A DNA stretch of 64,000 nt from Triops longicaudatus (taxonomy: Eukaryota > Arthropoda > Branchiopoda > Notostraca > Triopsidae): assembly GCA_022885665.1 (NCBI GenBank), contig JAGQDJ010000117.1, positions 248,001 to 312,000 on the forward strand. The letters are read 5' to 3'. The notes under the pieces are model-generated. The model was given only the letters and a program-made list of their open reading frames with translations, made no database searches and had not been told where the DNA came from. Of this stretch, positions 24,482 to 37,558 are shown in pieces. Each line of letters opens with the position of its first letter. The first letter of the stretch is position 1. The translations under genes were made by a program, and so were the position numbers.

Positions 24482-26435
24482 NTTTTTTTTTTTTTTTTTT
24501 TTTTTTACTTTGAAAAGTCCCTAGCGAACAAGGGATCATCCATCTCATACAGTTGATATGATCAGAAGTCTGCCTCATTAGACGAATAGATTTGGAGTAC
24601 GTCTGTAATTATGCATGCTAACTTTCGTGTGCAGTTTTTTAGCTATTGTATGCTAAATATGTGAACGTCTAATTGAGTCTTTAATTTTTACAGATGTTCA
24701 ACTTGCCGAACTTACGTCCTCATGGGAAAATGAAGGTAACGGCTTACGACGGCGCACGAATCCGACGTGTAGCGATTGTCCCCTTTGTGTCGTCCGCTGA
24801 TCCAACATACGGTGAACATTGCGTCATTGGTCTTACAAATATTGGCGACGTGTCTGTTATGAGTTTGCCTGAGTTGCGAAGGCAAATTACTGCCAGTGCC
24901 TTACGCAAGGAAGACATCCAGTAAACATGTTTTCTGTTCTTTTATACCTTTTACTCTTTGTACGATTAATCATTTGGTAGTTCATGTACTGCATTTTAAT
25001 TTTTAGACTATATATTTCCTCTTTTATTCACACAATTTTCCCCTAACCTTGCATTCATCTCACATTCTCAGCATAGCATAAAAGGTTCGTTTTTCTTAAC
25101 ATATCTAATTTTTTTTCTCTTGTCTGTTAATAGTGGGAATAGCAGTCTAGTATTTTCGCCAGTTGGAGAAGGCTTTTTCCTCCATTCCTCCTCCGAAATC
25201 CAGCGATTTTCGCTTAGCGCTCGCACATTCCTCAGTTTACGCTGCCACCTGGAATTGGCTGAAGGAGCACGCCCACCTCTCACGGTAGATGGTGAAGAAA
25301 AACCTACGACTCCTGTGCCGGCTTCCCCCACTGCTGAAACCGAGGTCCTGCATGTTGAAGAAAAAATAACAGAGAACGAGAGCGAGAAAAAGGATGAAGT
25401 TAAAGTAACCTTGCCGGAATCAAGTGATACGCCAAACGGTAAGGGCTCTCCAGCCCACACCTACGCTCCATCACCTCCATTGGAACATGACATGTCGGGC
25501 TTGAGTCTGAGCGATATGACGATAGACTCTGTTAAGGATCATTTGATGTAAGTGTTTATGTTTTTGTTTCTGTTCGTGTTTAGACTTTTTGTCACGGACA
25601 TGACTTGCAGCTTTGCTGCTGTAACGTCTTGTGGTTTTGCGTATGTCAGTCGTCACATTATTGTTAACCCTACTTGAAACTGTTCGTTTTCTACCTTGTG
25701 GGGAAGATACGGTTAGTAGTACTCACGGCAATGTTTTCCGTTAGGGCGGCCTTGGAGGAAAGTCGCGTGATGGAAGTTAGAGAAGTTAAATCCGAACGCG
25801 TGATAGTTTCCAAAACTACAACTGTAACATCTTCAGAAACTCGTATCAATGCAGCGGAAGGTAAGCCCTACATACTCTTCACTTTTACGTAAACAGTTTT
25901 TTGTATGTGAAAGTGTACAACGTCAATGATATAAGCATTGTTGCAAAGTCCATTTTTAGGACAAAGATAGTGAAAGTAGGACTAATCAAGGTTGATACTT
26001 TATGTTACTTTACAATTCTTGTGTTTCTATAGTTCTAGGAGATGTCAAAGCCACGCGAACAGTTCGCACGCATACAGAGGTTAGTTTTCGAAACGAACAG
26101 GGCATGAGTTGGGAAAAGGAACGTGTCTGCTGGGGTTGTTTGACAAATGCCACGCTACTATTTTACTTGATGAAAGCATGCCTGCTAATTTCTAATGGGG
26201 TTTCTTTTCTAGTTCGGCGGCGCTTAACATTTAACATTACGAATGCGGGCTTTAGAGTGGTTTTGCAGTAGATGTACAAAGTGTGGTATTAATAATTGTG
26301 TACTTTTTTCCCTAACAGACCAAGACGCTTAGTGGAACCGGAACTATTGGCGCTCCTCTGGCCGTGGCTGAAGAGACCGAGACAACGGATAATATCGTTG
26401 AACAAATAACTGAAAGGGCAGCTGGAAAGAACTAA
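19998..26435 (+). CDS. l(2)gl: Lethal(2) giant larvae homologue, cell-polarity WD40 protein
   Basis: Lgl is a cortical scaffold of the Scribble/Dlg/Lgl basolateral polarity module, related to tomosyn, and is inhibited by aPKC phosphorylation. Exons: 19998-20081, 20151-20248, 20543-20627, 20695-20810, 20869-21012, 21088-21226, 21315-21505, 21568-21713, 21809-22029, 22103-22333, 22582-22734, 22792-23195, 23256-23389, 23886-24160, 24694-24920, 25134-25547, 25745-25860, 26033-26079, 26319-26435. They sum to 3342 nt, 1113 residues, all in phase. The N-terminus has MLKFIRGKGA and QHGFPSKPSALAWDPELRL, then the family hallmark GAPGVEFYGQH. WD-type segments follow (LISLCDDNSLHLWEI, LLTGHEDGSVNLWNA). 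The aPKC motif RRKSFKKSLRESFRRL is intact, placing serines at about 639, 643 and 647. The tail from 25745 is lineage-variable. The 116- and 47-nt exons (47 = 2 mod 3) could be alternatively used. Confidence 0.96.
22430..22530. repeat. TTTA-rich low-complexity sequence in an Lgl intron
   Basis: The intron between exons 22103-22333 and 22582-22734 contains imperfect TTTA/ATTT runs in two blocks. It is simple-sequence DNA without further structure that I can see. Confidence 0.7.
24430..24506. repeat. Long poly-T tract with one ambiguous base
   Basis: About 76 T residues are interrupted only by an N at 24482. The tract lies in the Lgl intron 24161-24693. The N implies that the true length was not resolved by sequencing or assembly. 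A poly-A tract this long on the minus strand could be the tail of a retroposed element, but I find no recognisable element body to its right. Confidence 0.9.
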
Positions 26436-29400
26436 TATGAAGAAGCCAGCTTTTTGTACTTCCCATGCAGCGAATAGCGACAGTTTTTTAATTCAATTAC
26501 CTTCCAGAAGCGGGAAAGGCATCTTTTTTCGAAAAATACTTCTTGGCTTTTTTGCCATATAGAATATACGATATGATCTGAATTTGCGCAGAATGCATTC
26601 CGTTAAAAGGGAACACAAGTATTCGTTGAAGATTGCCATGGTTATGGGGCTTGACAATTATTTCATGATATTCTTGCTTATATTTGACTGATGACTTTTC
26701 ATTTCTTCCTGTAAGTAAAAAATCGCGTAGATCATGCGAAAGCAACAGTAGGTGATGGGTGGAACCTTTTTTCTCTCCTGTGATTCCCTCGCGCCTTTCC
26801 TGCTAGTGTTAATGAAAATGATTGCAAAATTTTCGTACGAGCTCTTCTAAAAAAAATGAGAATAGTCAGTAATTTGAGTAGGGTATGTCCTTTGGCTTCG
26901 GATGAAGAAAAATGGGCGTGGTTATGTGCACCTCCGCTTTTCTTGCAAGCGTGCCTTTTTTTGCTGGCCTGGCTCCGTTCCCCGCCTCGCCTCTCCCATC
27001 TGTTTTGCACCCCTTTCTCATGTGTGGTCTCTGCTTTTAGAAATAAACAGAAGCGAATTTTATACATTAATATTTTGTCTTTATTTCAAGGGTCTCGTCT
27101 CAGTATATATTTGCTGGGGTTATTTTATTCAGTTTTCCTCCCTGGATCTTTGTTTTGTTGACCGGTATAAGACTGACATCCTTTCGCGTTGACATGACGG
27201 TGAACAAAAAAGCTTGTCCCCTTGTCTTAAGGATATTCAAATGCGACTTCGAGAATTACGACAGGCAAAAATTATTATTCTACGCATGTTTCATCACGTT
27301 TTCTGTGCGGCTTTGAAATAAGTGTGTAGTCGTGATGATGTGTTGAAGGTCCGTGTCGTGATGAGGGATCAGAATTCCAGAATGGCATACGTGTAGTTGG
27401 GCCAGTTTGTTAGAAACAGTTGAATTACGCCGCTCCGTGTGAAGTTTTACTAATTATTCTGTCGTTTGTATGCAGAAGAATAGCTACAAAAAAGGGCTTT
27501 GTGTAAAAAGTGCCTCACAGCACTAGTGACGCATTCCATAAGAGTGCCCGACGCTGACCCTGTTGAAATACGACAATGTTGTCGAATTGCAAGAAAATAT
27601 ACAAAATAGGAGTTTTATTCACTTTTATTTGATAGAAAGAGGTAGAAAAAATCAATTCACTTTTTGACTACTTTGGCGACGAATCAATTCTACTATACTT
27701 TGTTACTGCATTGCTAAAAGAAGTTTACTACTACTAGTGTGGAGAGACCCTTGGCTTGCAATAATTTTTCGGTCAGGTTCTGGTTCAGTTTGCGGCAGTG
27801 AGTGGCAATTAAGAGTTTTCATTCTCCGGATATGGGAGGATTAAGAGGACAGATATGGATATGGGAGGATGAAGGGGCAATTTGGACATATAACGGTTTT
27901 TCGTTTGTCACTGTGCGAGGTAAACTACATTCCCAAAATTCTGAAATCCATGTTAAGAGGTTTCCAAGCTCTTAGAAGACGTATATTATTATTAGGACGT
28001 TTTATTTTTTTTAATTGTCACCTCTGATACATTGACTAATCAGCGAAGAAAGAGAAATAGTTGGTTTCCATCGCTGATCTTAAATATTTTTAGAATTCCT
28101 TATCGGGACATGCTGTCTTGGATTCTGCACTAGCATTTCTTGCAAATAGTTTGTACCAGTGTCCATTTGGCTAGATGATACTTCACACGAATATATTAGT
28201 ACACACAATTTGTTTTTGCTTTTTGTTAACTTCAGAAAAAAAAGAGTAAAATCCTTAGCTTGACCCGTTGTTCTATCTCTAATTATATCGTTTTCCCAGT
28301 TTGGCAGTATCTGCCATCCTTTTACCGTAGTCGACTTTTTATGACCTCTCGTAAAATATACCAATTCAAGTCCTGTTCTCAAAGTGCCACTCCTAGAGAA
28401 GTTCATGGTGGATCCTTGAGCAGTTTACTGTTACCTGACAAATCGATGTATCGCAATTTGGCTGTAGCCAGGGATTGTCTTCTATTTTTTACTTAACGGC
28501 TCCTGCGATGAAGCAACAAATGTCATTCCGATTCGTGACACTGCTTAAAATCCTGTTGTTTCTTCTGTAAGAAAAAAGACGAAGGTGTGCAAGAAAATAA
28601 CGAGGGAAGAGGGACTCCTACTGAGCCGACGTCACCCCGGTATCCAATGAGGATTCCGGCCTGCCTGTTTTTTTTTTTTTAAATGGGAAGGAAATACCAG
28701 AATTTTGACCCTTAAGGAAGGAGATCGTTTTTCGCTTTGCGCGGCACCGGGATCTTCACGGTCAAGGTGAAGCCGAACCAGTTTGTTTAGAAAACCTATG
28801 CAATAATTCATGTATCATCTTTTAAGTTTCGAAAAATGACAAGGTAGAAAATAATTATAGTATAAACAAGCTTTACTACCTGTATCTCTTCTTTTCCGTA
28901 ATTTATACAATTACTACTTATTTTGCTAGAAGGTGCTTGAGTGATAGTGGTGTTAGGGTCGGTAAGGGTAGCTTTTGTATATAATAGTTTTGTTAAGAGC
29001 AAAGACGAACTTCGTAGCTGTTCAGGGTTACTTCTTCGGGTATACAGTTGACTAATCATGTACATCTTCGTCTGGTTTGTTTTACGTTACAATTCGTGTT
29101 GCGTTTGGAAACTTTACCCTTTTCCTTGAAGTTCTATGTCCCCTGCGCCAAAGAAGATATGATGCAGATTGAACCATAAACGGTCAATATGTTTTGCATA
29201 TTAAGTAGCTCTTTCGTAAGAGAACCGTTACTTTTAGAGCTGCCATGCAGAGCAAAGCGCAACATTTTTGCATTGCGTCCAAACATCGGCTTCGTTATCA
29301 TAATGTCAAGCAGAAGCGAGGCGTCGTTAAAACGTTCTTGCCCAATAGGAGCTGTTTCCTATGACAACTGTTTCGTGGTGATGCCAAGAAATAAACTGGC

Positions 29401-30292
29401 AATGACCTTATAAGTTTTGACCTCAGTATTATTGTGATATCATAGAAAACTGTAATGGTTTTGCTTCGTCGGACGAACGCGCTTAGTCATGCTTTCTATG
29501 GTCATAACTCACCACCTTTTCTTACACTAGCGGTCGTGATGCGTTTTTATAGTGGTTTCGTTTGGGGCTCATAGTCCGTTTTTGGGAAAAGAATACTTGT
29601 AGACTAGGGGTTTTCAGGATTCACCCACAACGGTCTTCGTTGCAGGTTCAAGGCCGGCTGATTCTTTTTTTCTTCCAGCGGGGAATCAACCAGAAACCAG
29701 TGCAAGTGTATGTGCGCGTAATGCTTTGCCCGGAAACGAGCCATTTACGTCAGTAACTCACCGTGAGAATACACTACCGCAATTCAAATTCCGACTGGCT
29801 TCATAGAATTAGACAGCAATGATTGTGCAACATTCATAGTCAAGCTGATATTATCGTAACATAGAGGTGTCGGTGAGATACGAGTAGGGGGCAACTTCTT
29901 GACCCGTTCGTTCACCGCTATTCAAGTAAAATACTCATTAGCATACTAATTATCCCGAAGAAAAAAAAACAGCGTTGCTTTTTGCTCTTTTGTAGTCCGA
30001 CTGACTTGGGGCGGGCGGACCACAGCAGTGAAACATGTTTTGCTAATACTGCATACCACACGGAAAGAAGGTGCAACCAACTGCTGCAAAGGTACAATAT
30101 ATGCGAGGGATGATGCTGTTCGTACCGTCTTGTGCCCTGGGGGCGATTCGTCCGCTAAACTTAGGCCATTGGAAGCCTATATCATGCTGTAAGAAAGGTT
30201 GTTGGACAGTCAGTCGAGAGAGAAGTATACAGCTATAAACATCCATAGTATATATAAAAAACACTGATTTAGGTTTTAAGTTGCTCTTTGTT
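26436..30292. other. Intergenic region between Lgl and the chitin-binding mucin
   Basis: This 3.9-kb stretch contains the Lgl 3' UTR (an AATAAA lies near 27042) and the promoter of the downstream mucin gene. A short direct repeat occurs at 27828-27877. Open frames are short, lack recognisable motifs and could not be joined by splice sites into a credible protein. I see no gene. Confidence 0.45.
27828..27877. repeat. Short direct repeat, GGATATGGGAGGAT twice
   Basis: GGATATGGGAGGATTAAGAG at 27828-27847 is followed by GGATATGGGAGGATGAAGGG at 27858-27877, giving a 30-bp period with few mismatches. Two copies only; no function is apparent. Confidence 0.6.
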
Positions 30293-33166
30293 ATGGATCG
30301 GGACAGAAATTTTCGGTGTTTGATTTTATTAGGAGTTTTAACATTCGTTTGTTCAACTCCGTTAAACAAGGTGCAACAAGATGGTGTACATTATTTCTTA
30401 TCACCCTTAGGTAAGTGAGTCTTACAATATCTAGCAATCACCTGCGACCGTTTCGATCTTTGGCATTAACAATGCTGTTTCTTTTTTTTTTTTTTTTTTT
30501 TTTTTTGCAAACGGTCGTAGTTCGTACTCTGGCCGCGCAACAACCGAACTTACACTGTCCCGAGATTGGATCCTTTCCATACCCGGGTGACTGCACTCGC
30601 TTTTATCGTTGTATGCGCTTTTCTCCCACTGGCAAATGGACTATCAATGTCTTCGACTGCGCTGCTGGAACCGTTTTCGACGATGCGCTGGATATTTGCA
30701 ATCATCCGGCAGTCATTGTGCCAAGACCGGCCTGCGTTAGCGAAGGACCTGGGGGAGTTCTCGTAATCCAGCCCAGTGGAGCTGCTTCTACCTCTAGTCC
30801 TGTAACAACCACCACCACCACGACGCCAACAACTACGACAACGCAATTTACCACCACTACGACACCAACAACTACGACAACTCAATCTACCACCACTACG
30901 ACGCCAACAACTACGACAAATCAACCTAGCACCACTACGACAGAAACAACAACTACTACTACAACTACCCCCAAACCTCAACCGCACCCCGTTTCTAACC
31001 CCGAAACCCCTTCGACCCAAAGCACAACTGAAGTCGTAACCTCTACTACCACTGCCATTCCACCGTGTTTTACCACTCCTTCAACCACAACTACAGAAAG
31101 TGCCAATAATGTAACTCCGGCGTCATCGGAGTCTACTCCTAGCCAGGCGCAAGTAACCGAGCAAACAACAACAATTTTAACCATTATTGCGACACCATCG
31201 ACCGCGGCCCCTATTGTAGTCAGTAATCCGTCAACTCCAGCAGCCGAAGTTACGTCTTCAACCACCCTGTCACCGTCGTCTGGAGAAAGTTCCATTGGAT
31301 CTACCCCATCGTCTTCTGAAAACGAAGTTTCGACTTCGTCGTCCCCGTCATCTTCGTCGGGAGAAGGTTTGACTGGATCGACCCCGTCACCTGCGCAAAG
31401 CGAAGTTTCGACGCCGTCTACCGCGTCTTCTTCTTCAACGGAACCTTCGACATCATCGTCCGTGACTGAAATTCCAAGTTCAACTACTTCGTCAGCTTCC
31501 GTAAACGAAATTCCTACCGCTTCTACTACAACCATTGAGTCAACTACACCATTGACGACCACAACTACTGAGACTACTGTTTCCAGCACGACAGCTAGCT
31601 CCAGCACTACCAATTCAGCTTCGACACCTTCGGCAGCTGGTGTTACATCAAGTGGGACAGAAAGCCCCGTCTCCTCCTCCGAACAGCCGACAACAACGTC
31701 TTCATCTGCAACGGAGCCCGTAACCTCGTCGCCTGCTGCGACAACCACGGAATCTGCTCAAGTGCCATCAGGATCATCTGAAAGCGCTTTACCGTCAAGC
31801 GAAGGACCCTCTCAATCTTCGCCTTCTTCTGCATCAACCCCGACAACACAGAATCCAAGTGTGGCGAGCTCCTCGGAAACGTCCTCGGAATTTTCTGTGT
31901 CGCAGTCGACCACCAGCACGGCTACTACTCTTAGCCCAGTTTCCATAACGCCCTCTTCAACTGAAGGAACTTCTCCTGCCCCACCAACCTGTCCAAATTC
32001 ACCAGCCTCTCAAATTCCTCCGGAGATGAACGTCTTCTTTACTTTGTCTTGCGCAACAAAAACGCCGAGCTATCATCGTCATCCATTGAACTGTCAAAGA
32101 TACTATCAGTGTACTTCAGATGGGAACGCAAATGTTCTTAGCATCATCACGCTATCTTGCCCAAATGGACAAGTGTTTGACGAAGCTAGTAAGCAATGTA
32201 CAGCTCCAGGTAATATTTTTTTCTTTTCAATCGTCTTTTTATTTCGCGTCGACTAAATTGTGCCTTACATTAAATTATCCTTGAAAGAGTTAACTGTCCC
32301 TTGCTTGGCTCCACCCGTTATGGTCATGCCGGCTCCTGGAGTCGTGCAGTCATCTTCTGAGCAATCTTCGACTGCACAAACCTCGACTGAAACCTCAACC
32401 ACCCAGCAATCGACAACCGAGCAACCTTCGGCTCCACAAACCTCGACTGAAACCTCAACTACTCAGCAAACGACAACTGGGCAGCTGCCCACTCAGCCAT
32501 CGACGACCCTAACTCCTTCTACGGAGCAGCCATCAACTGAGCAACCTACAACAACCACACAACTATCATCGTCAACGCAGCCTGCAACGACTTCAGAAGC
32601 ATCAACCCAGACTTCAGCAACCACCCCAACTTCCACTCAACCGCCTTCAACCGAAGCTACGACTCAGGTGTCATTGACCACTGCCAAACCCTCATACACG
32701 GTAAAAACGTCTAACCTTATATGTATCTACAAAAACATCAAATTGTGCTTATGTTTTTTCTTCCTCATCCACGAGTAGGTTGCCCCTGGAAGCTTATTCC
32801 AGTGTCCTGCTCCAGGTCACTTTCCATACGAGTTAGACTGCATCCGCTTCTACCGATGCGTGGAAGTCCAACAAGGGGTTCTTAAAGGTAAATAGCTTAC
32901 TTCCTCTCATATACCTCCATAACTCCTTTTTATTTCAAATCATAGGTCTGCTTTATCGCTGTCCGAGCAATTACGGATACTCAACTGTTACACAACGATG
33001 TGAGAAAACCGAAACCTTGCCACCTTGTGACCGTGCTCCGACTAGGAGCGGTATTAACAAGCCCTTGTATCATATCGCACTGGAAGACACGATCGAAGTC
33101 AAGGAAGAAGACTTGGAACGATTCTTCTCCTCTGTAGACTTTTTCTATTTTCCGAGGTATGCATAA
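30293..33166 (+). CDS. Secreted chitin-binding mucin with three peritrophin-A domains
   Basis: Probable secreted structural protein of the peritrophic matrix or another chitinous lining; it binds chitin through CBM14 domains and is expected to be heavily O-glycosylated. Exons: 30293-30410, 30521-32209, 32288-32700, 32779-32887, 32946-33166, in phase, 2550 nt, 849 residues. Residues 1 to about 22 form a signal peptide (CLILLGVLTFVC core). Domain 1 (about 52-108) shows CPEIGSFPYPGDCTRFYRC. A long Ser/Thr/Pro linker fills most of exon 2, beginning with 13-residue Thr repeats. Domain 2 (about 535-602) has NCQRYYQC and ends across the exon 2/3 junction. A second Thr/Gln-rich linker forms exon 3. 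Domain 3 (about 749-800) has DCIRFYRC. The acidic C-terminus (about 810-849) is not chitin-binding. Intron 1 holds a 24-nt poly-T. The exact number of repeats is likely to vary between individuals. The function is inferred from domain architecture. Confidence 0.9.
30806..30950 (+). repeat. 39-bp coding tandem repeat (Thr-rich)
   Basis: About three and a half copies of a 39-bp unit encode TTTTTPTTTTTQ(F/S) and degenerate versions of it. The unit is nearly identical between copies at the DNA level (ACCACTACGACGCCAACA within each), so the array is young or homogenised. It lies directly after chitin-binding domain 1 of the mucin gene and is a typical expandable mucin segment. Confidence 0.85.
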
Positions 33167-33452
33167 GTCTTAGGGTTTTCCAACCTTGACTTAATGCTCC
33201 AGCGACGCAATGAATCACAAACTAATGGTGACAGGAAATGGGGAATTTAATTATTAAGGATATGGGTTGAAATTCTCGGGAAACGAGTTGTTGCTGTGAT
33301 GCTCAATAACTGTATGTTATGATTGTGTTAGAGTTGATTAATGAGGTTTGTGATGTGATTAACCATGATTTTAATTGCCAATTTTTTATACATCTTTTTT
33401 TTTACCCACAAACGACCGTGCATTTTATGCTGCATTTTCAAAAAAACTCAAT
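33167..33452. other. Convergent 3' ends of mucin and RINT1
   Basis: Only 286 bp separate the plus-strand mucin stop from the minus-strand RINT1 stop. The stretch is AT-rich and must contain both poly(A) sites. No gene is visible. Confidence 0.6.
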
Positions 33453-36388
33453 TCACAAGATTCGTCGATTAAGGACGTTAAGCGCGTCTAACGGCAATAG
33501 CTTTTGGACTCCAATTTCGAGCAAAGCATCTTTCGGGTTTGTGACCAAAGGGGCTTTGTATTGTTTGTTGAAAACAGCCTCGCGTTCCGCTTGGGCGAAC
33601 GTCTCCAATGTGTCTTGTAACAATAGCGCGGTAGCCTTCGGTAACGTTAGAAGCAAGCACGCATCTTTCAGCCTTAAAAAAGGAAGGAAAAAAATAGTTT
33701 CCTACCGACATATTTTGGTTAATCATACTCGCGAAAGTAGCTCTCCGGTTTGGCTGTATATGGACTAAATATTGGGATGACATTTTTAGTCATATCGAAG
33801 TTCAGTTGTACAGCTCCTCCTTCGTTAAACTGTCTCTGAAGTACCAATTCTTCCAACAGAAACTGCAAAAAAAAAAGATATCTTGCAAGAGATTTCCTTT
33901 AAAGCCCAAAACGTACTTCATTTAAAAGATACGCCAATTTTTGCCACGTTCTATTAAAGAGTGGCAAAGCCAAAGCCTCCGAATAAGCTTGCAATCTCGA
34001 AACTAGGACTTGGAGCATAGTGCAGGCTGTCGGTGAAAGAGATTGCTGTAAATATGAATCAGGACTCGGCAAAGAAGCCCATCTGTACAAAATCTTATGA
34101 GCAATGGCCGTAAAGGACATATAGAATCTGACTTGTCCATTCGGTAAGGTTGACTCTTGGCCTTGACGTCTAACATGACCGTATGGATAAGTTTCTCAAG
34201 CATGTCGGAAGTCATGAGTTCAAACGCTTCCACAATGCTGTCAAACACGGTACCGTCTTCCTTCGCGGCGTCACAAGTTTCGCGTTGCACAGCGAGCAAG
34301 TCTTCCATGCGACTTATGTTAGCTTTTTCCGCCAACTCGGCCTTTCGGTTCGTTGCCTCACACTGTAATTTGTAATGCTGCAGCTGGAGAAAAAACTAGC
34401 AAAGATCCTTTATTATAAAGGAAAGCTTCGTTACAGAAAAAAGAAAAACTTACAGGTAAGTCTCGCCAGTCCTGGAGAACTTGAACGACGTAATTTATAG
34501 TATTCAGAATTGGACAGTAGTGTGAAGATGGAGTGATCGGTTCTTGTTTGGCTAATTGTACCATTCGCACGCGAAATTCATCCAACAAGTCTAACTGTAA
34601 TTCCAAAAACTGCAGCCTGAAAACAAAAGTTACTTCATTATACATTACCTACGCTCATTAATAGTTTACCTATGACCGGGCTGAGGTAATGCTTTGTAAC
34701 GTTCAGTCATCGTAAGCAGGAGAGTCAAAAAACCTTCTCCGCATTCCGTGACTTTTAGGTCATCCACCTCTGCTCCTCCTACGTATGACCAGTTCGTCTC
34801 CGAGCTTAGTAAGGAATCCATTTTTTCCACAGCATCTAAAGGAACCACCCCGTTAAGTTCGACAAGTCCTTTTGACCAGTTGGCCTATGCACCTGCCACA
34901 ACTTACAATTTTTCTCCAAGGCTAACCAACGAGTGAAACTCGAAGCGGGAGATAAGACTTCCAATGCAGAAGGCTGAGATACCGGATATAGCTGATCCTC
35001 ACGCAATTCTCGATCAAACTTAAGGGTCTCTTCTACAGTGTGAGAAAACAACGCGTCTTGGTGTAAAATAATGCTCATATCGCTATGTAGCTTTTCGACT
35101 ACTAGCTGCACAAGTCCTCTTGAAAACTCCACCTAATTACGGAAAGTGGCTATCAAAAAACTTATATGGTACAGAAGGTTAAAGAATTACTTTAGCACTA
35201 TTGGCAACAAATCCTTGCGCATTAAAAACGGGTTGGACCCATTTCTCTATGAAAGGCGTGTGATCTCTGATCCAAGTGAGAATCTGACTCAAGTACCACT
35301 CGGGTTTTTCTAATTTGTTTGTTTGCTTGTTACCACTGAAGTGATACGTAAATCGCTTCCGTAATGGCCCTAATAATGCTTGGGTTGCAAGCGAAGGCGG
35401 TTGAAATCGTGCTAAAACGGGTACAGTCAAGCTAGCAGGATATGATTCCTTTCTAGAAGAACAATATGCAGGACTAGGAAGTAAAATGAAATAGAAAATG
35501 TACGGTAACTGAAGCTGGAGAAGATAGCCTAAAAGCTCTTGAAATTTCAGCAAAGTTTCCTTCGAAGGAACATTGGAGATAACGTTCATATTGGTATTTA
35601 CAAACGGCCACTGAATTACTGAGAAAACTTCCTGAAGCTCTCTGCATAAAAGAATTACTTGAAGTTTAATAACATTAACTTAGTGAAATACTTGGTGAAT
35701 TTCTTCCTGAGATGGTCAAACCACAAGAGGGCAGATTGCTCGGCAAATGTTTTCAGATTTTTACAACTGGACGCTTGCAAAGCGTTTGAGTAGTAGAGTA
35801 GTTTGGAGCAAAGAGTGATAGCTTCCGTATCGTTTTTCTCTTCTACTGCAGTTTCTAGCGCTTTACTATTTATTAACAATGAAATCGATTTAGATGACTC
35901 ATTTTATTGACTCTCATGAGTAGAAACTTTACCTGGTTTCCTCGATCAGTTTAGTCCACTGTTCGTAAGACTGCTGTTGTTTGGCAGATTCTACTTCTAT
36001 CATTTTCACCTTTAGTTCCTTGGCGAACGGTTCTGCTTCATGCAAGTGATCCTGGATGTCATTTTTCAGCGTTTCATACGCCTGGACTAACTCCGCAATT
36101 TTCTCTTTTGTGTAAGCAACTTCAGAGAGCAGACTCTTAAGCTTGGTGGGCGCTTCTACATTAGCGATGTCCAGCTATGCATTAAATAAATATAATATTA
36201 AAGTATTTTTTTACAGTATTTTGGGTCACCTTTGCCCGTGTTGCATTTTCAACACTTTTGGCATTTGCGTACAATTTTCCTACTTTGCTGAGATTTTTAA
36301 TGTCATTGCCAAGCTCATTGTTTAGCCACGAAATGACTTGCAATTTAATATCTGCATCGATATCTACAACATTTTCTTTCCTCTCCAT
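33453..36388 (-). CDS. RINT1: RINT1/Tip20 homologue, ER-Golgi tethering factor
   Basis: RINT1 is a subunit of the NRZ (Dsl1-like) tethering complex with ZW10 and NAG; it acts in Golgi-to-ER retrograde traffic and was first found as a RAD50 interactor. Exons in transcript order: 36388-36230, 36174-35933, 35865-35659, 35641-35504, 35452-35191, 35132-34907, 34835-34670, 34616-34454, 34383-34133, 34082-33917, 33862-33729, 33672-33453. They sum to 2334 nt, 777 residues, all in phase, against 792 in human. Residues 1 to about 135 are coiled-coil-like (LDIANVEAPTKLKSLLSEVA). The RINT1/TIP20 core follows with LRKRFTYHFSGNKQTNKLEK, PEWYLSQILTWI, MDSLLSSETNW and LLTMTERYKALP. The C-terminal part has FNEGGAVQLNFDMTKN and ends in a helical segment. 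Two introns of 51 and 50 bp (35503-35453 and 34132-34083) interrupt frames that otherwise read through; they are inferred because removing them restores the family alignment. Confidence 0.95.
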
Positions 36389-37558
36389 GTCGGAGTTTTG
36401 TCAAGCCATCGCCAAAACAATTCGACAACAATAACATGACCGTCCTAGGGCGGTCCTTCCTACACATGTTGCCGTGCAAGGCGGTTCGGTTTCGTGCAAC
36501 CGATTGGCTACTGGAAAATTGGAATCAATTATGTCAGAATCAATTTGAAAATAATTAAATTCGCGTAATAGGGAATTATTGAAATGCTATTTATATTGAA
36601 AACTGAAAAAGCGGAAATAAAATTCAGAAAACTTCCGAAAAAAGGAAAGGATATTCCTCACTTACGGGCTCATTTCTTCGTACAAATTTTGCGTCAACTC
36701 CGCAAATCCCGTTACGAATATATGCTCTTCAAAATTCTTGAAGTAAAACAAGGTGTCATACTGCCAAGAACTTTCATAGCGGATACAATAAAACGTACTG
36801 AATATTTTTTGTCATTTTGTACTTTTGCTACCGAACTTAATTTTCTCGGCTGTCGGATTTAACAGTGATCTCATCCGAAATGTTTACTTTTTACTGTTCT
36901 TCCACTCTGTTTCACCGTTTCTACATTTTGCTGATAATTATCGGAAGAGATCGATTACAGTGTTTTGAAAATGGAGACTTTTTCTTCGATAACAGCTGAC
37001 TCAAATTGCACTCGATTCTCCTGAAAAATCGTCCTGTCTAAAATAGTTTAAGCCCTCTCGCTTCGGAAGATCACACTTGAAAGGTTTCGAGTTAAAATTT
37101 ACAAGTCTGTTCAGTGGTCTTGGACTCACCTCTTTTGTACTCAGTGTTCAGTAAGAACGGCTTCCTGTACAAACAATAAAAGTAAAATAAAGGTTTTGCT
37201 GCGTTACTTCTGTTCAGAGAAAGTTCCATATACGTCAAATCAATAACTGAATAAGCGTATGTGCTAGTACACATGGACAACGAGAAAAATAAATTGCTGC
37301 AAACGGAGGTAAAACTTTTCTCGTCGTCCTATTAATGCGTATTTAAACTGAACAGTTTATCAAACCAACTGTTAAAACATTATGATGTGACAATAGTTAT
37401 TTCACTAATTTCGTTTTCTTTTGATCGTACGATGACAGGAAACCCGTTTTTTTAAAAGTTCTTTATTCTCTTACTCTCTCTCAAGCATACACAATACGCT
37501 TCTTCCAACCCATCCCCAATGAAAAAATTAAGAACCTCCGACAGCAAAGCTTAACAAT
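36389..37558. other. Region upstream of RINT1 and downstream of TRAP-beta
   Basis: Both neighbours are on the minus strand, so this 1.2-kb AT-rich stretch holds the RINT1 promoter and the TRAP-beta 3' UTR. Short open frames on both strands (for example 36584-36862 plus) have no recognisable motifs. No gene is supported. Confidence 0.5.

Noticed and set aside
30978..31748. 256-codon open frame on the minus strand of the mucin gene
   Set aside because: It is the antisense of Ser/Thr repeats, whose codons rarely give antisense stops; the valine/glutamate bias is the mirror of the sense strand and there are no splice or family signals.
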